From assembly GCA_000751595.1 (NCBI GenBank), contig CCMH01000003.1, forward strand, positions 124,001 to 188,000: 64,000 nucleotides of DNA, given 5' to 3'. Positions 9,108-21,332 of this stretch are shown one piece after another. Position 1 is the first letter of the stretch; every line of letters starts with the position of its first letter. The notes beneath the pieces are model-generated. The model did not search any database, had not been told where the DNA came from, and saw nothing but the letters and a program-made list of their open reading frames with translations. The translations under genes were made by a program, and so were the position numbers. This DNA comes from Weeksella massiliensis (GTDB lineage: Bacteria > Bacteroidota > Bacteroidia > Flavobacteriales > Weeksellaceae).

Positions 9108-10409
9108 TTAGATTTCTGCATCAATATCAAAATTCTCTAAATATTCGGCTACTCGTTTCACGAACATTCCGCCTAAAGCACCGTCCACCACTCGGTGATC
9201 ATACGCGTGCGATAGATACATTTTATGTCGAATCCCGATCATATCTCCTTGTGGAGTTTCGATCACTGCAGGTTTCTTCACAATCGCTCCCACCGCCATA
9301 ATAGCAACTTGCGGCTGAGGAATAATCGGAGTTCCAAGGGTATTCCCAAAAGATCCAATATTGGTAATCGTATAAGTTCCTCCTTGGATTTCGTCTGGTT
9401 TTAATTTGTTCTGACGTGCTCTATTCGCCAAATCATTTACTTTCTTAGCCAAGCCAGATAAACTGTATTGATCTGCATTTTTGATAACTGGTACAATGAG
9501 ATTGCCACTTGGTAAAGCTGCTGCCATCCCAACATTGATATTTTTCTTCTTGATGATTCGATCACCATCTACCGAAACATTGATCATCGGGAAATCGAGA
9601 ATTGCTTTGGTAATTGCCTGAATAAAAATTGGCATATACGTAATTTTTTCTCCGTATTTCGCTTCGAAAGCTTTCTTGTTTTTCTCTCTCCAAAGAACAA
9701 TATTCGTTAAATCAGCTTCGATAAAAGACGTAACATGTGGAGCAATTTGTTTGGCTTGCACCATGTTTTGCGCAATAATTTTACGCATTCTATCCATCTC
9801 GATAATTTCATCATCACCAGAAACTGGCACCACGGGTGCAGCTGCCGGAGTGGTTGACTTCTGATTAGGAGTTACTTGTGGTTTTGTTTCAAGCTTTGGT
9901 TGTTGACCACGCGTTTCGATATATTTTTTCAGGTCATCTTTGGTTACACGCCCTTCGAGACCTGTCCCTTGAATCTGATCCAATTCTGTTTGTGAGATCC
10001 CTTCTTCTTTGGCAATTGATTTCACCAAAGGAGAATAGAAACGATCGGCAGAAGAAACAACTTTTTCTACAGCGTTGTCTTTGCTTGCAGAAGTTGTTTG
10101 TTGCAATTGTTCGATATCTTTTTCTAGAGTTTCACTAGCTTGTACAATTTCTTCTTGTTCTACTACTCCATCAACCTCTAAAATTGCAATCGGTTCTCCT
10201 ACTTTTGCAACTTCATCTACCTGAACCAAAATTTCTTTTAAAGTTCCGCTAACCGGTGATGGCACATCCGAATCTACTTTGTCTGTAGCAATTTCTACTA
10301 CCGACTCATCTTCGGCTATTGTATCGCCAATATTTTTCAACCAATTGGTTACTGTTGCTTCCATAACACCTTCTCCCATCGAAGGTAAAATCAGTTTATA
10401 ATCCGCCAT
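9108..10409 (-). CDS. Dihydrolipoyl acyltransferase (E2) of a 2-oxoacid dehydrogenase
   Basis: Transfers acyl groups from E1 to CoA through a swinging lipoyl arm. It has 433 residues in three domains. The lipoyl domain has Lys44 in ATDKVDSDVP. The E3/E1-binding domain lies at about 125-165 (YSPLVKSIAKEEGIS...GRVTKDDLKKYI). The catalytic domain has HRVVDG, with His405 as the general base. Flexible linkers rich in Gln, Thr, Pro and Ala separate them. Domain content fits the branched-chain type, and the fused E1 at 31489-33903 is the natural partner although it lies 21 kb away. No E3 gene is in the window. A pyruvate or 2-oxoglutarate role cannot be excluded. Confidence 0.9.
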   Translation of the reverse strand: MADYKLILPSMGEGVMEATVTNWLKNIGDTIAEDESVVEIATDKVDSDVPSPVSGTLKEILVQVDEVAKVGEPIAILEVDGVVEQEEIVQASETLEKDIEQLQQTTSASKDNAVEKVVSSADRFYSPLVKSIAKEEGISQTELDQIQGTGLEGRVTKDDLKKYIETRGQQPKLETKPQVTPNQKSTTPAAAPVVPVSGDDEIIEMDRMRKIIAQNMVQAKQIAPHVTSFIEADLTNIVLWREKNKKAFEAKYGEKITYMPIFIQAITKAILDFPMINVSVDGDRIIKKKNINVGMAAALPSGNLIVPVIKNADQYSLSGLAKKVNDLANRARQNKLKPDEIQGGTYTITNIGSFGNTLGTPIIPQPQVAIMAVGAIVKKPAVIETPQGDMIGIRHKMYLSHAYDHRVVDGALGGMFVKRVAEYLENFDIDAEI

Positions 10410-10561
10410 ATATGTGAATTTTGATGCTTTACAAAACTAAACATTTTTTAGATGTAATAGGAAATTTTTCGGTTCAATTTATCAAATTCATAAAACCAAA
10501 TAAGAATTAGGAGGTTTCGTTAGAAAAATAATAATTTTTTGATAGGATAATTGTATAAAAC

Positions 10562-10592
10562 AAAAAAACCTCTATTAAAATAGAGGTTTTTC
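10562..10592. terminator. Terminator at the end of the rpoBC cluster
   Basis: AAACCTCTATT and AATAGAGGTTT form an 11-bp stem with flanking A- and T-runs. It lies 20 nt after the DUF3467 stop and ends the large minus-strand transcription unit. Confidence 0.9.
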
Positions 10593-10611
10593 TTTTTTTA
10601 TCTACTTTCGA

Positions 10612-10902
10612 TTAAGCTTCGAAATTAGCCGTTAAGTTTTGTTTAGGCTCAACGATTTCTCCGAAACTGTTTTCGAAGTTGCTAACATTTTCAGCTAATG
10701 ATTTTGCTAACGATTTCGCTTGCAAAGGTGATAATATAATTCTTGATTTTACGCTTGGTCTAGCACCTGGCATGAATTGGATAAAATCTACCACAAATTC
10801 TGATGGTGAATGATTGATGATTGCACCTGTTGCGTAAACTCCTTGAGCTACCATTTCGTTTAACTCAATGTTTAATCCGTCGTTTTGTTGATTGTCTGAC
10901 AT
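10612..10902 (-). CDS. DUF3467 protein downstream of rpoC
   Basis: A 96-residue cytoplasmic protein of the DUF3467 family. Its core reads GVYATGAIINHSPSEFVVDF followed by a Pro-Gly-Ala-Arg segment and the helix SPLQAKSLAKSLAENV. Its ATG overlaps the rpoC stop by one base (TAATG), so translation is probably coupled. The rpoC-DUF3467 arrangement is conserved in Bacteroidota, which hints at a role near RNA polymerase or in its expression, but no function is established. Confidence 0.85.
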   Translation of the reverse strand: MSDNQQNDGLNIELNEMVAQGVYATGAIINHSPSEFVVDFIQFMPGARPSVKSRIILSPLQAKSLAKSLAENVSNFENSFGEIVEPKQNLTANFEA

Positions 10903-13900
10903 TATAATTCTTGTTTTGCGTTAATTAATTCCTCGTATTCTTTATTAGATCCTACGATGATGTTTTGATATTCTTTAAGTCCTGTTCCTGCAGGGATCAA
11001 ATGTCCTACAATTACATTCTCTTTTAGTCCGTTTAACTCGTCTACTTTTCCGGCTACTGCTGCTTCGTTAAGTACTTTCGTTGTCTCCTGGAACGATGCC
11101 GCAGACATGAACGATTTTGTTTGTAACGATGCTCTTGTAATCCCTTGTAATACGGCTTCTGCGGTTGCAGGCATTGCATCACGAGCTACAACAAGATTTT
11201 TATCTTCGCGTTTCAAGCGCGAGTTTTCGTCGCGTAATTCACGTGGTGTAATGAATTGTCCTGGACGCATTAAATCGCTATCGCCTGCATCTTCGACAAT
11301 TTTCTTACCGAAAATTCTATCGTTCTCTTCCATAAAGTCGTCTTTATGTTCTAAGCTATCTTCTAAGAATCGGGTATCTCCTGAATCTACAATTCTAACT
11401 TTTCTCAACATTTGACGAACAATAATCTCGAAGTGTTTATCGTCAATTTTCACCCCTTGTAAACGGTAAACATCTTGAATTTCGTTTACCAAATACTCTT
11501 GTACCGCCGTTGGCCCTTTGATACGTAAGATGTCTTCTGGTGTAATAGCACCGTCTGATAACGATTCACCTGCACGAACGAAGTCATTTTCTTGAACCAA
11601 GATCTGAGCAGATAACTTCACTAAATAACGACGAATTTCACCATTTTTCGATTCAACGATAATCTCGCGGTTACCACGTTTGATTTTACCGAAAGAAACA
11701 ACTCCGTCCATCTCACAAACTACAGCAGGATTTGATGGGTTACGTGCTTCGAATAACTCGGTTACACGTGGTAAACCACCGGTAATATCTCCTGATTTTG
11801 CAGATTTACGAGGGATTTTTACTAAAACTTTACCTGCTTTAATTTTCTCACCATCGTTGATGATTAAGTGAGCTCCTAATGGAAGGTTGTATGTTTTTTC
11901 TTCTCCGTCTTTGGTAATTACCCTCAAGGCTGGAACAATTTTCTTGTTACGCGATTCAGAAATTACTTTTTCTTGGAAACCAGTTTGCTCGTCAATTTCT
12001 AATTGGTAAGTAACCCCTTGCTCCAAGTTTTCGTATTCTACTTTCCCTGGTGCTTCGGCAATAATTACCCCGTTATATGGATCCCAGTAAGCAATTGTTT
12101 CGCCTTTAGCAACTTTTGCTCCATTGGTTACGTTCAAAATTGTACCGTATGAAATATTGGTTGTTTGACGAACATTTCCTTCTTTATCCATCAATTTCAT
12201 TTCGGTAGAACGAGATACAACAACGTCTACTGTTTTCCCTTCATCGTCTTCTGATTTTACTGTACGTAAATCATCAAACTCAACAATTCCATCGAATTTC
12301 GCTAAGATAGACGATTGTTCTGATACGTTTCCTGCTGTACCACCCACGTGGAAAGTACGTAAGGTTAACTGAGTACCAGGTTCACCAATCGATTGTGCTG
12401 CTACTACCCCAACTGATTCTCCACGGCGAACAAGTTTACCAGTAGAAAGGTTACGTCCGTAACATTTAGCACAAATTCCGACTTTAGCTTCACACGTTAA
12501 TGGAGAGCGAACTTCTACCGTTTCGATACCTGCTTGTTCGATTGAACTTGCAATTTCTTCGGTAATCATATCGCCAGCTTCTACCAACAATTCATTGGTA
12601 TCGATATTATAAATATCGTTGAGTGAAGTACGTCCTAAGATACGAGAAGATAAGCTTTCTAAGATTTCTTCTTTTTTCTTAAGCGCTGTGATTTCTAGAC
12701 CACGCAAAGTACCACAATCATCAGACATTACGATAACGTCTTGTGCTACGTCTACCAAACGACGAGTTAAGTAACCCGCATCGGCAGTTTTCAGAGCGGT
12801 ATCGGCCAAACCTTTACGTGCCCCGTGCGTAGAAATGAAATACTCTAGAATCGAAAGACCTTCGCGGAAGTTAGAGATAATCGGGTTCTCGATAATGTCA
12901 CCACCAGACGAACCTGCTTTTTGTGGTTTTGCCATTAATCCACGCATTCCTGCTAACTGACGAATCTGCTCTTTCGATCCACGCGCTCCAGAATCCAACA
13001 TCATAAATACAGAGTTAAACCCTTGGTCATCTTCTGTCATACGACGCATTACAACTTCTGTTAGCGTAGCATTGGTACTCGTCCAAACGTCAATTACTTG
13101 ATTGTAACGTTCGTTATTGGTAATGAGTCCCATGTTATAGTTCATCTTGATATTCTCTACTTGCTCAATTGCACTGTTGATAAGTTCTTTCTTTTGTTCT
13201 GGGATAATGATATCTCCTAAAGAGAAAGACAAACCACCTTCGAATGCATTGCGGTATCCTAGATTTTTCATGTCATCTAAGAAACCTGCAGTTGTAGGGA
13301 AATCTGTTAATTTGATGATATCGGTAATGATGGTACGCAACGATTTTTTGGTTAAAACTTCGTTTACGAAACCAACTTGTTCTGGTACAATTTTATTGAA
13401 CAACACACGACCAACAGAAGTTTCGATCAATTCGTACACAAAATCTTCTCCTTTGCGAACGCGAGCTCTCACTTTAATTGGTGCATTGAGTTCTACTGCT
13501 TTTTCGTTATAAGCAATTTGTACTTCTTCTTCAGAATAGAAAGTAAGGCCTTCTCCTTTTACTTTTCTATCTTCTGTAGAACGACGGATTTTGGTCATAT
13601 AATATAATCCCAAAACCATGTCTTGTGAAGGAACCGTGATTGGTGATCCGTTGGCAGGGTTCATGATATTCTGAGAAGCCAACATCAATAATTGAGCTTC
13701 TAAGATTGCCTCTGGCCCAAGCGGTAAGTGTACCGCCATTTGGTCACCATCAAAGTCAGCATTAAACGCCGTACACACTAATGGGTGAAGACGAATTGCT
13801 TTTCCTTCGATTAATTTTGGTTGGAATGCTTGAATCCCTAAACGGTGAAGCGTTGGAGCACGGTTCAATAACACTGGATGTCCTTTGATCACGTTCTCTA

Positions 13901-15176
13901 AAATATCCCAAACTACCGGCTCTTTACGATCGATAATTTTCTTCGCCGATTTAACGGTTTTTACAATTCCACGTTCGATTAATTTACGAACGATAAATGG
14001 TTTGTATAGTTCCGCAGCCATATCTTTTGGTAAACCACATTCGTGTAATTTTAGGGTAGGTCCTACCACAATTACCGAACGAGCAGAATAATCTACACGT
14101 TTACCTAATAAGTTCTGACGGAAACGTCCTTGTTTTCCTTTTAATGAATCTGAAAGTGATTTCAATGGTCGATTACCATCAGCTTTTACAGCAGATGCTT
14201 TACGTGTATTATCGAACAAAGAATCCACTGCTTCTTGCAACATTCGTTTTTCATTACGCAAGATTACTTCTGGCGCTTTGATTTCGATCAAACGTTTTAG
14301 ACGATTATTACGGATGATTACACGACGGTAAAGATCATTTAAATCAGAAGTTGCAAAACGTCCACCATCCAACGGAACTAATGGGCGTAACTCTGGCGGA
14401 ATAACCGGAATTACACGCATCACCATCCATTCTGGGCGGTTAGTATGTAGTTCATTTGCTTCGCGCAAAGATTCTACCACCTGAAGTCTTTTTAAGGCTT
14501 CGGTACGACGTTGTTTTGATGTTTCGTTATGGGCTTTATGACGTAATTCATACGACAATTCGTCTAGATTAACGCGAGAAAGTAAATCTTCTAACGCTTC
14601 TGCTCCCATTTTTGCAACGAATTTATGTGGATCAGAATCTTCTAAATATTGGTTTTCGATTGGAAGAGTTTCCAAAATATCCAAATATTCTTCTTCTGTT
14701 AAGAAGTCTAATTTATTTAATTCTTCACCTTCTAAGCCTTTTGCAATACCAGGTTGAATCACAACATAACGCTCATAATAGATAATCATGTCGAGCTTTT
14801 TCGATGGCAAGCCAAGGATGTAGCCTATTTTATTAGGTAGCGAACGGAAGTACCAAATATGCGCAATAGGCACCACCAAATTGATGTGCCCAATACGCTC
14901 ACGACGTACTTTCTTTTCGGTAACTTCTACCCCACAACGATCACAAACGATTCCTTTGTAACGGATACGTTTGTACTTTCCACAAGCACATTCGTAATCC
15001 TTTACAGGTCCGAAAATACGCTCACAGAATAAACCGTCACGCTCTGGTTTGTGCGTTCTATAGTTTATCGTTTCAGGTTTTAGAACTTCTCCTTTCGACT
15101 CTTGTAAGATAGACTCAGGTGAAGCTAACCCGATACGGATTTTAGAAAATTGACTTGTTTTATTTTTTGTTGACAT
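10902..15176 (-). CDS. rpoC: RNA polymerase beta' subunit
   Basis: The 1424-residue subunit forms half of the RNA polymerase active site. The N-terminal zinc site ([20 protein letters not shown]) and the Mg-binding [12 protein letters not shown] motif, with its three catalytic Asp residues, are both present. A second Cys cluster near residue 905 ([16 protein letters not shown]) and the trigger-loop region ([13 protein letters not shown]) follow. Length is normal for Bacteroidota. It follows rpoB after about 60 nt and overlaps the DUF3467 gene by one base. Confidence 0.99.
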   Translation of the reverse strand: MSTKNKTSQFSKIRIGLASPESILQESKGEVLKPETINYRTHKPERDGLFCERIFGPVKDYECACGKYKRIRYKGIVCDRCGVEVTEKKVRRERIGHINLVVPIAHIWYFRSLPNKIGYILGLPSKKLDMIIYYERYVVIQPGIAKGLEGEELNKLDFLTEEEYLDILETLPIENQYLEDSDPHKFVAKMGAEALEDLLSRVNLDELSYELRHKAHNETSKQRRTEALKRLQVVESLREANELHTNRPEWMVMRVIPVIPPELRPLVPLDGGRFATSDLNDLYRRVIIRNNRLKRLIEIKAPEVILRNEKRMLQEAVDSLFDNTRKASAVKADGNRPLKSLSDSLKGKQGRFRQNLLGKRVDYSARSVIVVGPTLKLHECGLPKDMAAELYKPFIVRKLIERGIVKTVKSAKKIIDRKEPVVWDILENVIKGHPVLLNRAPTLHRLGIQAFQPKLIEGKAIRLHPLVCTAFNADFDGDQMAVHLPLGPEAILEAQLLMLASQNIMNPANGSPITVPSQDMVLGLYYMTKIRRSTEDRKVKGEGLTFYSEEEVQIAYNEKAVELNAPIKVRARVRKGEDFVYELIETSVGRVLFNKIVPEQVGFVNEVLTKKSLRTIITDIIKLTDFPTTAGFLDDMKNLGYRNAFEGGLSFSLGDIIIPEQKKELINSAIEQVENIKMNYNMGLITNNERYNQVIDVWTSTNATLTEVVMRRMTEDDQGFNSVFMMLDSGARGSKEQIRQLAGMRGLMAKPQKAGSSGGDIIENPIISNFREGLSILEYFISTHGARKGLADTALKTADAGYLTRRLVDVAQDVIVMSDDCGTLRGLEITALKKKEEILESLSSRILGRTSLNDIYNIDTNELLVEAGDMITEEIASSIEQAGIETVEVRSPLTCEAKVGICAKCYGRNLSTGKLVRRGESVGVVAAQSIGEPGTQLTLRTFHVGGTAGNVSEQSSILAKFDGIVEFDDLRTVKSEDDEGKTVDVVVSRSTEMKLMDKEGNVRQTTNISYGTILNVTNGAKVAKGETIAYWDPYNGVIIAEAPGKVEYENLEQGVTYQLEIDEQTGFQEKVISESRNKKIVPALRVITKDGEEKTYNLPLGAHLIINDGEKIKAGKVLVKIPRKSAKSGDITGGLPRVTELFEARNPSNPAVVCEMDGVVSFGKIKRGNREIIVESKNGEIRRYLVKLSAQILVQENDFVRAGESLSDGAITPEDILRIKGPTAVQEYLVNEIQDVYRLQGVKIDDKHFEIIVRQMLRKVRIVDSGDTRFLEDSLEHKDDFMEENDRIFGKKIVEDAGDSDLMRPGQFITPRELRDENSRLKREDKNLVVARDAMPATAEAVLQGITRASLQTKSFMSAASFQETTKVLNEAAVAGKVDELNGLKENVIVGHLIPAGTGLKEYQNIIVGSNKEYEELINAKQEL

Positions 15177-15237
15177 ATAGGAATGTATCTAACAATTTTT
15201 ATAAATAACGATGAGGAAGGATTAATAGGCAAGCCTA

Positions 15238-18200
15238 TTAATCTTCCAAATTGATGTCTAATCCAAGACCTTGTAACTCATGCAACAATACGTTGAATGA
15301 TTCTGGTATACCAGGTTCTGGCATTGGTTCTCCTTTTACGATTGCTTCGTAAGTTTTAGCTCTTCCTACCACGTCATCAGATTTTACGGTTAAAATCTCG
15401 CGTAGGATATTGGCAGCACCGAAGGCTTCGAGTGCCCACACCTCCATTTCTCCGAAACGCTGTCCACCAAATTGCGCTTTACCACCTAATGGTTGTTGCG
15501 TAATTAATGAGTATGGACCAATAGAACGTGCGTGCATTTTGTCGTCGACCATGTGGCCAAGTTTCAACATGTAAATCACTCCTACTGTTGCTTTTTGTGC
15601 GAAACGTTCACCTGTATTCCCGTCATATAGATACGTTGTACCATGTTTAGGAATTCCGGCTTCTTCGGTAATGTTATCGATATCCTCGATTTCGGCACCG
15701 TCGAAAATAGGTGTAGCAAATTTTTTGCCTAATTTCATACCTGCCCATCCTAGAACGGTTTCATAAATCTGCCCGATATTCATACGAGATGGAACCCCAA
15801 GAGGGTTAAGTACTATATCTACAGCTGTACCGTCTTCTAAGAATGGCATATCTTCATCACGTACAATACGTGCAACAATCCCTTTATTACCGTGGCGTCC
15901 TGCCATTTTATCACCTACGCGAAGTTTACGTTTTTTCGCGATATAGATTTTGGCCAATTTCACAATACCTGCAGGTAATTCATCTCCTACCGAAATTGTA
16001 AAACGTTCACGATTCAAAGCTCCGTGAAGATCGTTGTATTTGATTTTATAATTGTGTAACAATTCTTTTACCAACTCATTTTTATCTTCGTCGGTTGTCC
16101 AAACAGTTTCACTTCCATTCAAGTTCAAATAATCTTCTACGTTCTGAAGCATCTTTTGGGTATATTTCACTCCTTTCTTGATAACTTCTTCTTTAAGATC
16201 ATTGTAAACTCCTTGCGAAGTTTTTCCGTTTAATAGGATATATAGTTTTTCTAAAAGCACCTCGCGAAGTTCATTAAACTTCACATCGAATTCGTTTTCT
16301 ACGCTTTCGATAATGGCTTTTTCTTGAGAACGTTTACGTTTATCTTTGATCGAACGTGAGAACAATTTCTTATCGATTACTACACCACGAAGCGATGGAG
16401 AAGCTTTTAATGAAGCATCTTTTACGTCACCTGCTTTGTCACCAAAGATAGCGCGTAATAATTTCTCTTCTGGGGTAGGATCTGATTCTCCTTTCGGAGT
16501 AATCTTACCGATTAAGATATCGCCTGGTTTTACTTCGGCACCGATACGGATCATACCATTTTCATCCAAATCTTTGGTTGCTTCTTCTGACACGTTAGGA
16601 ATATCGGCCGTTAATTCTTCCATTCCTAATTTTGTATCACGAACATCCAACGAATATTCGTCGATATGGATTGAGGTAAACCAGTCATCGCGTACAGCTT
16701 TCTCAGAAATCACAATCGCATCCTCGAAGTTGTACCCTTGCCATGGCATGAATGCCACAACCATGTTTCGACCAATAGCCAACTCACCACCTTCGGTCGC
16801 ATAACCTTCAGACAATACTTGTCCTTTTTCTACGCGATCACCAACTTTTACGATTGGTTTTAGGGTAATGGTTGTTCCTTGATTCGTTTTACGGAATTTG
16901 GTTAAAGAATAGGTTTTTTCGTTCGAATCGAAACTTACCAATTCTTCGTCTTCTGTACGATCGTAAGCGATTGTAATTTTATTTGCATCTACGTAGGTAA
17001 CGGTTCCTTCGCGTTCTGCATTTACCAAGATTCTAGAATCTTTGGCTACTTGTTTTTCTAAACCTGTTCCTACGATAGGAGCTTGTGGTTTTAATAATGG
17101 AACAGCCTGACGCATCATGTTCGATCCCATCAAAGCACGGTTCGCATCATCATGCTCAAGGAATGGAATTAACGATGCAGAAATAGAAGCAATCTGATTC
17201 GGAGCAACGTCCATTAAATCAACTTGATTAGGTTCTACTACTGGAAAATCCCCATCTTCACGAGCAACAACACGTTCTGTTTCTATCGTACCATCAGCAC
17301 CCATTTCGATATTCGCTTGGGTAATGATTTTACCTTCTTCTTCTTCAGCAGATAGATAAACAGGTTCTTTTTCTAGATTTACTTTACCATTTTCTACTTC
17401 ACGGTACGGCGTTTCGATGAACCCTAAGTTATTCACTTTCGCAAATACACAAAGAGAAGAAATCAAACCAATGTTTGGTCCCTCAGGCGTTTCGATCGGA
17501 CATAGACGACCGTAGTGAGTATGGTGAACGTCACGTACCTCGAAACCTGCGCGCTCTCTCGAAAGACCACCTGGTCCTAGAGCCGAAAGACGACGTTTGT
17601 GTGTAATCTCTGATAATGGATTTGTTTGGTCCATGAACTGAGATAACTGGTTGGTTCCGAAGAATGAGTTGATCACCGATGATAATGTTTTGGCATTGAT
17701 CAAGTCAATTGGTGTAAACACCTCATTGTCTCGAACGTTCATTCTCTCACGGATTGTTCTTGCCATACGCGCAAGACCAACTCCGAACTGAGCTGCCATT
17801 TGTTCACCTACTGTACGTACACGACGGTTAGAAAGGTGGTCAATATCATCAACTTCTGCTTTCGAGTTGATCAATTCGATTAAGTATTTAATAATCGAAA
17901 TAATATCTTCTTTGGTTAACACTTCGATATCTTCTGAAATGTTAAGTCCTAATTTTTTATTCAAACGGTAACGTCCAACTTCACCTAGAGAATAGCGTTG
18001 ATCAGAGAAGAATAATTTATCGATAATTCCGCGAGCTGTTTCCTCATCTGGTGGCTCAGCGTTACGTAATTGTCTATAGATGTATTCTACCGCTTCTTTT
18101 TCGGTATTGGTTGGATCTTTTTGTAGCGTGTTATGAATGATCCCATAATCGGCAGAGTTATTATCTTCTTTGTGTAAAAGGATAGTTTTCACTCCCGAAT

Positions 18201-19074
18201 CCACGATTTGATCGATATGATCTTTTTCGATGATGGTTTCACGATCTAGGATAATTTCGTTACGTTCGATCGATACCACTTCACCTGTATCTTCGTCCAC
18301 GAAATCCTCGTGCCATGTATTCAATACACGAGCAGCAAGTTTACGTCCTACAATTTTTTTCAGATTAGCTTTGTTTACTTTAACTTCCTCTGCTAAATCG
18401 AAAATTTCTAATATATCTTTATCTCTTTCGTAACCTATAGCCCGTAACAACGTCGTAAGAGGTAATTTTTTCTTACGGTCGATGTAGGCATACATTACGC
18501 TATTAATGTCTGTAGCAAATTCTATCCATGAACCTTTGAATGGGATAATTCTAGAAGAATATAATTTTGTCCCATTGGCATGGAAAGATTGTCCGAAGAA
18601 AACACCTGGCGAACGGTGAAGTTGTGATACAATAACACGTTCTGCACCATTAATAATAAACGATCCAGAAGGGGTCATGTAAGGGATAGTCCCAAGGTAC
18701 ACATCTTGTACGACCGTTTCGAAATCTTCGTGCTCTTCGTCGGTACAATATAGTTTTAGACGTGCTTTTAACGGCACACTGTACGTTAGTCCTCGCTCGA
18801 TACACTCATCGATAGAATAACGTGGTGGATCTACGAAGTAGTCCAAGAACTCTAAAACAAACTGATTGCGAGTATCTGTAATCGGAAAGTTCTCTGCAAA
18901 AGTTTTGAAAAGACCTTCGTTATTACGTTGGTCTGGTCTTGTTTCTAACTGGAAAAAATCTTCGAAAGATTTGATTTGAATGTCTAAGAAATCTGGAAAC
19001 TGAGCAACTGCTTTGGTAGAAGCGAAACTCAATCTTTCGTTTTTTACAGCTGGGTTGTTTGTTGTTGTAGCCAA
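15238..19074 (-). CDS. rpoB: RNA polymerase beta subunit
   Basis: The 1278-residue catalytic subunit. Recognisable blocks include the rifampicin-pocket region ([20 protein letters not shown], then [12 protein letters not shown]), the [14 protein letters not shown] block and the C-terminal [20 protein letters not shown]. The start codon appears to be TTG (protein [15 protein letters not shown]). No ATG is in frame nearby upstream, and the N-terminus matches the family. The rplL-rpoB gap contains an attenuator-like hairpin that may set the ratio of ribosomal protein to polymerase synthesis. Confidence 0.99.
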   Translation of the reverse strand: MATTTNNPAVKNERLSFASTKAVAQFPDFLDIQIKSFEDFFQLETRPDQRNNEGLFKTFAENFPITDTRNQFVLEFLDYFVDPPRYSIDECIERGLTYSVPLKARLKLYCTDEEHEDFETVVQDVYLGTIPYMTPSGSFIINGAERVIVSQLHRSPGVFFGQSFHANGTKLYSSRIIPFKGSWIEFATDINSVMYAYIDRKKKLPLTTLLRAIGYERDKDILEIFDLAEEVKVNKANLKKIVGRKLAARVLNTWHEDFVDEDTGEVVSIERNEIILDRETIIEKDHIDQIVDSGVKTILLHKEDNNSADYGIIHNTLQKDPTNTEKEAVEYIYRQLRNAEPPDEETARGIIDKLFFSDQRYSLGEVGRYRLNKKLGLNISEDIEVLTKEDIISIIKYLIELINSKAEVDDIDHLSNRRVRTVGEQMAAQFGVGLARMARTIRERMNVRDNEVFTPIDLINAKTLSSVINSFFGTNQLSQFMDQTNPLSEITHKRRLSALGPGGLSRERAGFEVRDVHHTHYGRLCPIETPEGPNIGLISSLCVFAKVNNLGFIETPYREVENGKVNLEKEPVYLSAEEEEGKIITQANIEMGADGTIETERVVAREDGDFPVVEPNQVDLMDVAPNQIASISASLIPFLEHDDANRALMGSNMMRQAVPLLKPQAPIVGTGLEKQVAKDSRILVNAEREGTVTYVDANKITIAYDRTEDEELVSFDSNEKTYSLTKFRKTNQGTTITLKPIVKVGDRVEKGQVLSEGYATEGGELAIGRNMVVAFMPWQGYNFEDAIVISEKAVRDDWFTSIHIDEYSLDVRDTKLGMEELTADIPNVSEEATKDLDENGMIRIGAEVKPGDILIGKITPKGESDPTPEEKLLRAIFGDKAGDVKDASLKASPSLRGVVIDKKLFSRSIKDKRKRSQEKAIIESVENEFDVKFNELREVLLEKLYILLNGKTSQGVYNDLKEEVIKKGVKYTQKMLQNVEDYLNLNGSETVWTTDEDKNELVKELLHNYKIKYNDLHGALNRERFTISVGDELPAGIVKLAKIYIAKKRKLRVGDKMAGRHGNKGIVARIVRDEDMPFLEDGTAVDIVLNPLGVPSRMNIGQIYETVLGWAGMKLGKKFATPIFDGAEIEDIDNITEEAGIPKHGTTYLYDGNTGERFAQKATVGVIYMLKLGHMVDDKMHARSIGPYSLITQQPLGGKAQFGGQRFGEMEVWALEAFGAANILREILTVKSDDVVGRAKTYEAIVKGEPMPEPGIPESFNVLLHELQGLGLDINLED

Positions 19075-19112
19075 TTTCGAACGAATTTTGGATTAGATAA
19101 TATCTTAATGCT

Positions 19113-19157
19113 TAAAAAGGCTTAGACCTTTCACGCAATGGTGAAGGCCTAAACCTA
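19113..19157 (-). terminator. Attenuator-like hairpin between rplL and rpoB
   Basis: Read on the minus strand, AGGTTTAGGCCTTCAC and GTGAAAGGTCTAAGCCT form a long stem with G-U pairs and one bulge, followed by TTTTT. It sits after the rplL stop and before rpoB, where partial termination is well known in E. coli. Confidence 0.7.
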
Positions 19158-19177
19158 TATTGGTGGAGTAAAAAAGA

Positions 19178-19546
19178 TTACTTCAATTCAACTTCAGCAC
19201 CAGCTTCTTCAAGCTGTTTTTTCAAAGCTTCAGCTTCTTCTTTAGAAACTTGTTCTTTGATTGTTGCAGGAGCAGAGTCTACTAAATCTTTCGCCTCTTT
19301 TAATCCTTTACCTGTTAAATCTTTTACTAATTTAACAACCGCTAATTTATTAGCACCTCCAGCTTTAAGAACTACGTCGAATTCTGTTTGCTCTTCAGCA
19401 GCAGCTTCACCTGCACCTCCTGCAACTACAACTGCAGCAGCAGCTGGTTCGATTCCGTATTCATCCTTAAGGATAGTTGATAATTCATTAACTTCAACAA
19501 CTGTTAAATTTACTAATTCTTCAGCTAATTTTTTTAAATCTGCCAT
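19178..19546 (-). CDS. rplL: Ribosomal protein bL12 (L7/L12)
   Basis: A 122-residue stalk protein that recruits translation factors. It has the N-terminal dimerisation helices ([20 protein letters not shown]), an Ala/Gly-rich hinge at about 34-52 and the C-terminal factor-binding domain ([20 protein letters not shown]). It follows rplJ after 50 nt in the usual order. Confidence 0.98.
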   Translation of the reverse strand: MADLKKLAEELVNLTVVEVNELSTILKDEYGIEPAAAAVVVAGGAGEAAAEEQTEFDVVLKAGGANKLAVVKLVKDLTGKGLKEAKDLVDSAPATIKEQVSKEEAEALKKQLEEAGAEVELK

Positions 19547-19596
19547 TTTTTGTTTTCTTTTTGTTTTACAACTTTATATTTAATAGTGAGTGCGTC

Positions 19597-20121
19597 TTAC
19601 GCTTCTGCAGGAGTTTCGCCTTCTGCTTCTTGTGCATTGTCCTTGTTCTCTAATTGAGAAAGAACTGTTTGGATCGGTGATTTCAACAATGCGACGATGT
19701 CTGCGATTAATTCTTCGCGTGACTTGAAGTTTGCTAACGTTACAAGTTTGTCATCACCTACATAGGTTACATTATCGATCCATGCACCTTTAAGGATTGG
19801 TTTTTCAGATTTTTTTCTGAATGCTTCGATTACTTTTGCTGGTGCATTTTCTTTTTCAGCAATCATCAAAGCTGTATTCCCTTTTAAAGAACCATAAAGC
19901 TCTTCGAAGTTTTTGTCTTCGATACACTCCATTGCTTTCTTTAATAGAGTGTTTTTTACAACGCGTAAAGATACATCGCTTCTAAAGCATGCTCTTCTTA
20001 ATTCAGTAGAATTAACAGCGTTTAATCCTTCGATATCTGCAAGATAGATTATTTTAGAGTCTTGTAAAACTCCTTGTAATTCTTCTATCATGGTTGCTTT
20101 TTCATCTCTTGTCATTGCCAT
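19597..20121 (-). CDS. rplJ: Ribosomal protein uL10
   Basis: A 174-residue protein that anchors L7/L12 dimers on the ribosome. The N-terminus is MAMTRDEKATMIEELQ, with a second possible start at the third codon. The RNA-binding core (LRRACFRSDVSLRVVKNTLL) and a C-terminal acidic tail (DNAQEAEGETPAEA) are visible. In E. coli, L10 represses its own operon. I did not identify the leader structure here. Confidence 0.97.
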   Translation of the reverse strand: MAMTRDEKATMIEELQGVLQDSKIIYLADIEGLNAVNSTELRRACFRSDVSLRVVKNTLLKKAMECIEDKNFEELYGSLKGNTALMIAEKENAPAKVIEAFRKKSEKPILKGAWIDNVTYVGDDKLVTLANFKSREELIADIVALLKSPIQTVLSQLENKDNAQEAEGETPAEA

Positions 20122-20134
20122 AATATTCTACTTT

Positions 20135-20830
20135 TTATGCGTTTACACTTTTAGGATCTACAGGAATACCAGGCGATTGAGTTGAAGAAAGCGTGATGCT
20201 TCTTACATATACTCCTTTCGCTGCAGTTGGTTTCAATTTCACTAAAGTTGTCAACAACTCATTGATATTTTCTTGCAACTTCACCGGTTCGAAAGATACC
20301 TTTCCTACCGCTGCGTGGATAATTCCGTAACGATCTACTTTAAAATCAATTTTACCTGCTTTTACTTCTGCTACCGCTTTCCCTACTTCTAAGGTTACCG
20401 TACCAGATTTTGGGTTTGGCATTAAACCACGTGGTCCTAAAATACGACCTAATGGACCTAATTTACCCATAACTGCAGGCATAGTTACAATTACGTCTAC
20501 GTCTGTCCAACCTTCTTTAATCTTTTGTAAATACTCGTCAAGACCTACGTAATCTGCTCCAGCTTCTTTAGCTTCTGCTTCTTTATCTGGAGTTACTAAA
20601 GCCAAAACGCGAACGTCTTTTCCTGTACCATGAGGTAAAGAAACAACCCCACGTACCATTTGGTTGGCTTTTTTAGGATCAACACCTAAACGAACAGCGA
20701 TATCAACCGATGCATCGTATTTGGCGTAATTTACTTCTTTTACTAATGAAGAGGCTTCTTCGATTGAGTAAAGAGAGGTTCTATCTATTTTTGCTAAAGC
20801 TTCCTTTTGCTTTCTTGTTAATTTTGCCAT
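20135..20830 (-). CDS. rplA: Ribosomal protein uL1
   Basis: A 231-residue large-subunit protein of the L1 stalk. It has the typical [20 protein letters not shown] and [10 protein letters not shown] blocks. It follows rplK after 22 nt. In other bacteria L1 binds its own mRNA and represses the L11 operon. Confidence 0.98.
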   Translation of the reverse strand: MAKLTRKQKEALAKIDRTSLYSIEEASSLVKEVNYAKYDASVDIAVRLGVDPKKANQMVRGVVSLPHGTGKDVRVLALVTPDKEAEAKEAGADYVGLDEYLQKIKEGWTDVDVIVTMPAVMGKLGPLGRILGPRGLMPNPKSGTVTLEVGKAVAEVKAGKIDFKVDRYGIIHAAVGKVSFEPVKLQENINELLTTLVKLKPTAAKGVYVRSITLSSTQSPGIPVDPKSVNA

Positions 20831-20852
20831 TTCTGATAATTGGTTTGATTAA

Positions 20853-21293
20853 TTATTCTGGAGCTTGTCCACCTTTTACAGTTATACCCATAGAACGTGC
20901 CGTACCAGCAACCATTTTCATAGCAGATTCAACAGTAAAGCAGTTCATGTCTGCTAACTTATCTTCAGCGATTGTTCTTACTTGATCCCAAGTTACAGAA
21001 CCAACTTTTTGACGGTTAGGTTCTCCAGAAGCTTTTTTCAATTTTGCTAACTCCATAAGCTGTACTGCAGCAGGAGGAGTTTTAATTACAAAATCGAATG
21101 ATTTGTCTTGATAAACAGTGATCACTACCGGCAATACTTGCCCTTGTTTTTCTTGTGTTCTACCGTTAAATTGTTTACAAAACTCCATGATGTTTACCCC
21201 AGCAGCACCTAATGCAGGTCCAACGGGAGGTGAAGGATTTGCTTGTCCTCCTTTTACTTGAAGTTTTACAACTTTTTCAATTTTTTTTGCCAT
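20853..21293 (-). CDS. rplK: Ribosomal protein uL11
   Basis: A 146-residue protein of the GTPase-associated centre, needed for factor binding. It contains the [20 protein letters not shown] block and the C-terminal RNA-binding domain ending in [11 protein letters not shown]. It lies directly downstream of nusG in the standard order. Confidence 0.98.
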   Translation of the reverse strand: MAKKIEKVVKLQVKGGQANPSPPVGPALGAAGVNIMEFCKQFNGRTQEKQGQVLPVVITVYQDKSFDFVIKTPPAAVQLMELAKLKKASGEPNRQKVGSVTWDQVRTIAEDKLADMNCFTVESAMKMVAGTARSMGITVKGGQAPE

Positions 21294-21332
21294 TTCTTTA
21301 TAAAATAAAATTAAGCGTTATGTGGAAGCAGC

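Noticed and set aside
16346-16804. 152-codon open frame opposite rpoB
   Set aside because: Antisense shadow of a conserved gene, with no signal, start context or family pattern. The same applies to the open frames at 26400 and 58000.
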